Part shown: positions 1 through 7,800 of the stretch, one piece after another
Position numbering within the stretch: the first letter of the stretch is position 1
Layout: each line of letters begins with the position of its first letter
NCBI GenBank assembly: GCA_041629655.1
Contig: JBFKMV010000127.1
Coordinates: 1 to 15,038 of the forward strand
Direction of reading: 5' to 3'
Length of the DNA: 15,038 nt
From: JBFKMV01 sp041629655
Lineage (GTDB): Bacteria > Acidobacteriota > Polarisedimenticolia > Polarisedimenticolales > Polarisedimenticolaceae
The notes under the pieces: generated by a model
Told to the model about the DNA's origin: nothing
Databases searched by the model: none
Seen by the model: the letters and a program-made list of their open reading frames with translations, nothing else
Translations under genes and position numbers: made by a program

Positions 1-1800
1 GGCGATGGTGTAGATGCCGTCGTTGTCCGAGGAACCGGCGACCGTGATGCGGTGACCGGCCTCGAAGCCGTCGTCCTTCCAGCTGCCGGCGTCGCGGGTG
101 ATCGTCGCCCCGGCGTCGGCAAAGCTCAGCTCGGGGCCGCCCGCCATCGCGACCGCGGCGGTCAGCACCAGCCGCGTGCCGTCGACGCTGGCCTGCATCC
201 GCTGGCCCAGACCGGCCTCGTCCAGCGCCGAGTCGATGTCCACGGTCAGGTCGAGCAGCGAGTTGTTGTCGCCGGTCGGCGAGACGAACGGGAAGTTCAC
301 CGAGTCCGGGGCCTGCAGCACCGTGGCCTCGTAGGCCGCCTTGGCCGTCACGGCGCCGCCCGGGGCCTCGTCCGCGAGCGCGTCGGTCTCGACCAGGATC
401 AGCGTGCGCCCGTTGGAGGAGATCTCCTCGATCTTGTACTTGCCCATGTTCAGGGCCGAGCCGGCCGTGAACTCGATGCGCATGTTCTCCCGGAAGCCGT
501 CCGCGAACCAGTCGCCGGCGGCGCGCGTGATCGTGTCGCGCGACGTGACGGCGATGTCGGCCTCGACGACCTTGACACCCGAGACGTTGCTCTGGTTGGA
601 CACGCTGTCGAGGGCGTCCAGGGTCACGGTCAGGCCGTCGGAGGCGATCGCGCCGATCGTGTAGCTGCCGTCGTTGCCGCCGCCGGTGTTCTTGACGTTG
701 ATCTTCATCCCGACGCGGAAGCCGTCGGTGATCCAGTTGCCGGTGTCGCGCGCGATCGTGTCGGGATTCACGCCGTTGTCGGTGAAGGTCAGCTGCGGCG
801 TCCCGCTCATGAACACCGAGACCAGCTCGTCATCGGCGGTCAGCGTCAGCGTCTTGCCGTCGACCGAGATCGCGTCGACCGTGTAGCTGCCGTTGTTGCG
901 CTTCGAACCCTCGACGCGGATCGTCTGGCCGACCTCGAAGCCGTCCGTGGTCCAGCTTCCCGTGTCGCGGGTGATCTTGTCCGCGTCGCCGTCGTTCTGG
1001 AACTGGAGCTGCGTCGTGGCCGGGCTGGCCAGCTCGATGTGCTCGAACGTCAGGCTCAGGCCCGCCTGTTCGACCTCGTCGATCCGCAGCACGGCGTCGC
1101 CGGAGAGCCGCACGATCTGGCCGCCCTTGATCGCGACGTCGGACGACGCGGCGATCGTCTCGTCGGTGGCCTGGCTGGCCGAGGACAGCGCCAGCACGCT
1201 GTTGGACTCGACGATCGCGGTCACCAGGTAGGTGCGGCGGTTGCTCTTGGCGTCGTTGCCGCTGATCTCGATCAGCTGGCCGGGCTTGAAGTTGTCGGTG
1301 CTCCAGTTGCCCGCCAGGCGCTTGATCGTGTCGGGAACGAACACCTCGGCGCCGGCGACGTCGGCCTCGTTGGCCAGCGGTCCGTTGACCGTCAGCGTCA
1401 GCTTGTCCAGCGAGATCGCGGAGATCTTGTAGGTGCCGTCGTTGTTCTCGGTGCCGGTGATCGAGATCAGCTGGTTCACCGCGAAGCCGTCGGTCTCCCA
1501 GTTGCCCTCGGAGCGCGCGATGGTGTTGGCGCCGGAGGCGAAGGTCAGCTTGGCGTTGCCCTCCAGCATCGGGGCCGGTCCGGTGACCCGGGCGCCGGTC
1601 TTGGTCTCGTCGGTCAGGCTCTCGGCGACGGTCAGCTTGTTGCCGGCGACGGCGCTGATGTTGAACGTGCCGTTGTTGCTGCTGGTCCCGGCGACGGTGA
1701 TGCGCTGGCCCTGGCGGAACCCGTCGTTGGCCCAGTTGCCGCCGTCGAAGCGGTTGACCTGGATCTGCTTGGTCCCGGAGAGGAAGACGAGTTGCGGCAA
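1..1800 (-). repeat. Array B, second cluster: seven DGF repeat units, continuing past the window
   Basis: Trp codons begin at 1734, 1500, 1305, 954, 735, 510 and 81. Full units read 'xPxLxFxDxxxxTIxRDxGxW', 'xxDGFxxGQxIxVxGS', 'NNGxYTIxxI', 'xLTLxxxxxL' and 'VxGA'. Spacings are 65-78 residues, apart from enlarged gaps of 117 (between the third and fourth units) and 143 (between the sixth and seventh). The last gap holds a segment with 'NSLLDLTVDIDSALDEAGL', 'QASVDGTRLVLTA'. The final unit runs off the window, so the array is incomplete here. Confidence 0.82.
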
Positions 1801-4800
1801 CGCGCCGGTGGTCTTGTCCGGCGTCAGCGTCCCGCCGGCGTCCTCGAAGCGCAGTTCGGGCGCCCCCGTCAGCGCCGCCGACGGCGGGCTTCCCGGCATC
1901 AGCGCGTACTCGGTCTTGATCACGTCGGGCAGCACGTCGACGCTGTTGAGCGTCGTCAGCGCATCGGTGCCCTGGATCTTGTCTCCCGGCGCCTCGCCGA
2001 GGAAGATCCCCAGCGTCACCGAGAACTCGACGTCGCCGCCGAGCTTGATGAACGGGCTGCCGGTGGTCCCGACCTCGCCGACCGGGCCGAGGTCCAGCGC
2101 GAAGTCGATCGGCGTCTCGAGCTTGAACAGCTCGTGCTCGAAGTTGAGCTGGTAGGACAGGATCTCGTCGGTGGGTTCGTACTCGACCGTGCCCAGCCCG
2201 AACTGGTCGAGCAGCCGGTTGACCAGCTGGACCAGCTTGGCCTTCATCTCCTGCGCGGTGGCGAAGGTCGGCGCGTTGTTGCCGTCGAGCAGCTTCTGGA
2301 TGTCGTTGCCGAGGCCCTCGTTCTCCATGGTGTCGGCCACGGTGATCTTGAACTCGGCCGGCTTCAGTCCGGAGGTGGTCTGGACCTCCAGTTTGAACTC
2401 GACGTCCCCGGTGAGGCGGCCCTGGGCCTGCGCGAACGCGTTGGCGGCCTTGACGATGCCGTTGGCGTCGGCGGTCTGGTTGTGGTTGAAGCCGAGTTGC
2501 CCGAGGTCCGAGATGTTCTTGACCGTGATTCCGGTCACCGACGGATCGTCGGCGATGAAGGTCAAGAAGCCGCCGTCGGCCTCAGCCCGCACCAGCTTGG
2601 TCAACTCGAAATCGGCGAAGCCGTTGCTCAACGAGCGGTCCAGGTCGACCGCCAGCTTGTTCGTCGTGTCGGTGCCGTCGTCGCCGTCGTCGAACAGCAC
2701 CGCGTCGCCCACCGCGTCGGCCAGGTCGAAGACCTTGTTCAGCGCCGCCTTGGCGAACGGGATGTCGAAGACCGTGAACAGCTCGCTCTCCGAGACCCCG
2801 CCCAGGAAGTCGCGCAGCTGGCCCAGCAGGCCCAGCACCGTCGAGGCGCTGAGCTTGTTGAAGTTGAGCAGATCGGAGAAGTTGGCCGTGAAGTCGATGT
2901 CCAGGTCCCCGCCCACGAACGGGTCGAGGGTCGAGACGGTGACCGCCACGGCGGCGGGATTGAAGTTCAGGCCGCTCCGCACCTGCACCGGCAGGTTGGC
3001 GGTCAGGTCGAACGCCGTCTTCGGGTCGAGATCGTCCACGATCGTCGTCAGCGCGGCGTCGAGGTCGGCCTCGGTGATCCCCACGCCGTTCTTCCCGGCG
3101 TCGAAGTCCACGTCTACGCTGGCGTCCAGCGAGATGTTGCCGCCCACGATGTCCGCGCCGAGGAAGCCGACGCTGACCGCGGCGTTGAACGGGTTGGCGC
3201 TGGCCGTGGCGTCGACGCTCAGCTCGGTGAAGTCGAGGAAGAACTTGGGGTCGGCCTCGAACTTGATGCCCAGCGCCATGTCCGCGATCAGCTGGGTCGC
3301 CAGATTGATCTCGGTGTCGATGTCGAACGAGAAGCCCTGCTCCGAGGCCTCGGCGCCGAAGTCGATCCCGAAGCCCGTCGAGCGCGAAGCGCTGTAGTCG
3401 ATGTCGAAGCGCAGCTCGGGGGTGCCGCCGCCGCCGAAGTCGACCCGCAGCTGGACGCCCGGCGCGATGGCGATGCTCAGCGGATCCAGCTCGGCGACCT
3501 TGTCGGTCAGGGTTTCCTTGAGGCTCGAGGCGAAGCCGAGGAAGTTCTCGGCGTTGGCGTTGCCCGCCGCGGTGCGGAACGCGTCGACCTTGTCGTCGAT
3601 GGCCTGGATCGCGAAGCGCACCGGGTCGGCGACGACCAGCACGCCGCTCACGGGGTTGTCGCCGGCCAGGAAGTTGACCGGTCCGCCGCCCGGCAAGGTC
3701 ACCGTGAGCGTGGTCGCCGTGCGGTTGCTGATCCTGTACTGGCCGTCGTTGCCGCCGTTGGTCAGCACGACGAAGATGTCCTGGCCGTTCTGGAACCCGT
3801 CATCGGTCCAGCTGCCGCTCTTGCGGGTGATCGTGTTGCCGGCGAACTGCAGGATCGGGTTGCCGGAGAGCGAGGCCACCTCGCTCTTGAGCAGCGCCAG
3901 CAGCCGCGAGCCGGTGGCGTCGGCGTTGGGGAACTTCGCCGCGAGCTGGGTGTTCAGGTCGCGCACCAGTGCCGGCAGGTTGTTCACGGTCGCCGAGATC
4001 GTGTCCACCACCGACCCGGCGCCGGCCACGTCGACCTCGAGGTCGAACTCGAACAGCTTGTTCGCGCCGCTGATGTCCGGCGACAGCACGTCGCCGATGA
4101 TCCCGAAGTCGAGGTGGCTGATCGCGCTCTTGGCCAGCCCCTGCAGGAAGTCGATCAGGTCACCCGAGGTCACGACCGGGATGCCGTCGACGAAGTTCTT
4201 GACCTCGACCCGCAGCTGGTTGATCGACTCGACCAGGTCCAGCGCCTGGCCGACGTTGATGTTGATGCCGACGTTGCCGGCCAGCGCGGCCAGCGACTCG
4301 GCCAGCTCGCCGAAGTCCTGGAGCTTGCCGGTCCAGTCCTCGAACTTCTGCAGCCCGCGCTTGAGCGCATCCAGCGGCTTGCCCGCCAGCGAGTTGGTCA
4401 GATCGATCTTGCGCACGGTGTCGTTGAGCACGAAGCCCTCGACGCCGCTGTGCACGATCACCCCGCCCTTGGTGGCGGTGATCGTGCCGTCCGCCGCCAG
4501 GGTCAAGAGACCCGGGAAGCTGCCGAAGTCGAGCTTGTCGGCGCTGCCGCCGGAGTCCGTGATCGTGACGTCGGTGCCGGCCTGGATGTCCAGGCCGCTG
4601 AAGACCTGGATGTTGCTGGCCGTCTCGTCGTCCAGCAGCTCCTTGCCGTTGAGCACCAGGAACAGCCCGTCGACGCGGTCGACCTGGTACATGAAGGCCG
4701 GGTCGTTGCTGGTCGAGCCGACGACGATCACGTCGTGGTCGGCGACGAACCCGTCGGCGGCCCAGGTGCCGACGCTGCGCTTGATCTCGTCGTTGGCCTT

Positions 4801-7800
4801 GATCTTGACGCCCGCGGCGGCGAGCTCCTGGGTCATGCCGACGCCCGGCTCGAGCTTCAGCCGCGAGGCCGTCAGCGACTTGATCGTGAAGGTCTTGTTG
4901 TTGCTGGCCGAGTCGGTGACCATCACGGTCTGGCCGGCCCGGAAGCCGTCGGTCACGAAGCTGCCCGCGGCGCGCTTGATCTCGTGAACCTGGACGGTCA
5001 CACCGGCGACGTTGGCCGCGGTGGTCAGCGAGTCGGCGGCCGACAGCGTCAGCGTGTCACCGCTGACGTTGGCGATGGTGTAGAACCCGTTGTTGGCGCC
5101 GGCGCCCTTGACCTCGATGATCTGGCCGTTGGCGAACCCGTCCGTCGCCCAGTTGTTGCCGTCGTCGCGCTTGATCGTGTCGGCCATGGCGACGTCGGTG
5201 AAATCGACCTGGCCGACGTGGCGCTCGGCGGCGAAGTCGACGTTGGGGTTGTTCTTCAACCGCACGTCGATGAACTGGATCGTCTGCGAGCTCGGGGTCA
5301 GGAACGGGCCGCCCACGAACTCGTAGACGTCGTCGCCCGCGCCGCCCTCCAGGAACAGGTCGGTGTTGTTGGCGTCGAAGGCCGGGTCGAAGCTGTCGAC
5401 GATGATCCGGTCGGTGCCGCCCTGGGCGCGGATGGTCAGCGTGTTGGTGGGCACCACGAAGTCGACGTCCTCGGAGACGTCGCTGTCGACGCGCATCTTG
5501 CCCGTGGTGGGGTCGTTGCGCAGCGTCAGCACCTCGCTGAGGTCGTCGCGGTAGGTCAGGATCAGGTCGTTGGACGGCGCGTTGCTGGAGAACGGCTCCA
5601 TGCCGGCGTAGGTCAGCGTGTTGCCGTCGTAGTGGGTGATGCCGGAATCGGGTCCGGTGGCGATGTGCTCGACGGTGTCGTAGGGACCGCCTTCCACGAT
5701 CACGCTGTCGAAGCCCGCGGCGCCGCCCTCGACGAAGCCGCTCAGGCCCCAGCCGGCGGCGAACGTGAAGGTGTCCTCGTTGTCGGCCGCGCCGGTCAGG
5801 TTCTCGAAGCCGCGGAAGGTCACCCCGCCGACCTCGCCGGCGTTGGGCGCGTCGATGGTCCAGGCGCTGTCCTCGAGCGGACCGACCAGCTCGTCCTGGC
5901 CGGCACCGCCGGCCACGTCCTCGATCCCCGCGATGCCGCCGGTGCTCGAGGCCTGTCCGGTGCCCAGATCGACGATGATCCCAGAGCTGTAGGCCGCGTA
6001 GTCCAGCGTGTCGGCGCCCGAGCCGCCGTCGATCACGCCGCTGACCCGCGCGCCGTCGGCCAGCGCGAAGCGGTCCGCGCCGCTGCCGCCGCTCAGGTTC
6101 TCGATGCCCTGGAACGACACGCCGGCCACGCTGCCGCGGTTGAGCGCGACGATGTTCCAGACGCTGTCGGCGTCCGGGCCGACCAGCGTGTCCGCTCCCG
6201 CACCGCCGATCACGTCGCCGATGCCGCTGATCCCGGTCGTGCCGGTTCCCTCGCCGGCACCCAGGCTGACCCGGACCCCGCTGGTCCAGGCCGAGTAGTT
6301 CAACGCGTTGAGGCCGGCGCCACCCGCGATCGTCCCGCCGATCCCGGCGCCGTCGGCGAACACGAAGCTGTCGTCGCCCGCGCCGCCGGCGAGGTTCTCG
6401 ATCCCGCTGAAGCTCACGCCGGCCACGTGGCCGGCATCGGGGGCGCCGATGCTCCACACCGCGTCGGTGTCGGGTCCGGTCAGCGTGTCCAGCGCCGCGC
6501 TGCCGCGCAGCTCACCGAGACCGCTGATCCCGCCGACGTCCGTCGCCGCTCCCGTCTCGAGGTTGACGCTCACTCCGGTCGTGCGGCCGGAGTAGTCCAG
6601 CACGTCCGCTCCCGCGATGCTGCCGCTGAGGCTGCCGCCGTCGGCCATCGCGAAGCGATCCAGCCCCGTTCCACCGACGAGGTTCTCGATGCCGCTGAAC
6701 GCGACTCCCGCCACGTCACCGGCATCGGGGCCGGTGATGTTCCAGACCGTGGCCGCGTCCGGGCCGATCAGCGTGTCCGCCGCGCCGCTGCCGCGCAGCT
6801 CACCGAGACCGGTGACCGCCGCGACGTCCGTCAGCTCCCCGGTCTCGAGGTTCACGCTCACGCCGGTCGAGCGGCCCGAGTAGTCCAGCACGTCCGCACC
6901 GGCGATCGTGCCGCTCACGCGTGCGCCGTCGCCGAGGGCGAACCGGTCCACGCCCGTTCCCCCGGCGAGGTTCTCGATCCCGCTGAACGCGACGCCCGCA
7001 ACGTCACCGGCATCGGGGCCCGTGATGTTCCAGACCGTGGCCGCGTCCGGGCCGATCAGCGTATCGGCCGCGCCGCTGCCGCGCAGCTCGCCGAGGCCGC
7101 TCAGGCCCCCGGTTCCGGTGGCCGTGCCGGCGGCCAGGTCCACGGTGACGCCCGTGGTCCAGGCGGAGTAGTCCAGGACGTCCGCCCCCGAGATCGAGCC
7201 GGTCAGGCCCGCGCCGTCGGCCAGCGCGAAGGTGTCGATACCGGCCCCGCCGGCCAGGCCGCCGAAGCCCTGGAAGGCCATCCCGGCCACGTTCCCCCGG
7301 TTCAGGCCCTCGATGCTCCACAGCGCGTCGGCGTCGGGTCCGCGCAGCACGTTGGCGCCCGCTCCACCGATCACCCGCTCGATGCCGGCGAATCCGCCGG
7401 TGCCGGTCGCGGCCCCCGTGGCCAGATCGATCGTCACGCCCGCGGTCCAGGCCGCGTAGCTCAGCGTGTCCGTCCCGGCGGCGCCGCCCGAGATCACCCC
7501 GCTGGTGCCCGCGCCGGCCTTCAACACGAAGCTGTCGTCGGCCGCCCCGCCGGTGAGGTTCTCGATGCCGTGGAACGACACGCCGGCCACCTGGCCCGCG
7601 TCCTCGGCGGTCAGGCTCCACGCGGCGGCCTGGTCCGGGCCGATCAGCGTGTCGCCGGCCTGCCCGCCGACCACGGCCTGGACTCCGCTCGCGCCGCCGG
7701 TCCCCGTCGCCGCGCCCGTTTCCAGGTTCACCGTCACCGCGCTGGTGTAGGCCCCGTAGTCGAGGGTGTTGAAGCCCGCGCCGCCGTCGACGGTCCCGCC

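Noticed and set aside
5057..6457. 466-residue minus-strand open frame, very Arg-rich
   Set aside because: It is an out-of-frame shadow of array A. Its apparent repeats are only the frame-shifted image of the Gly/Asp-rich repeats.
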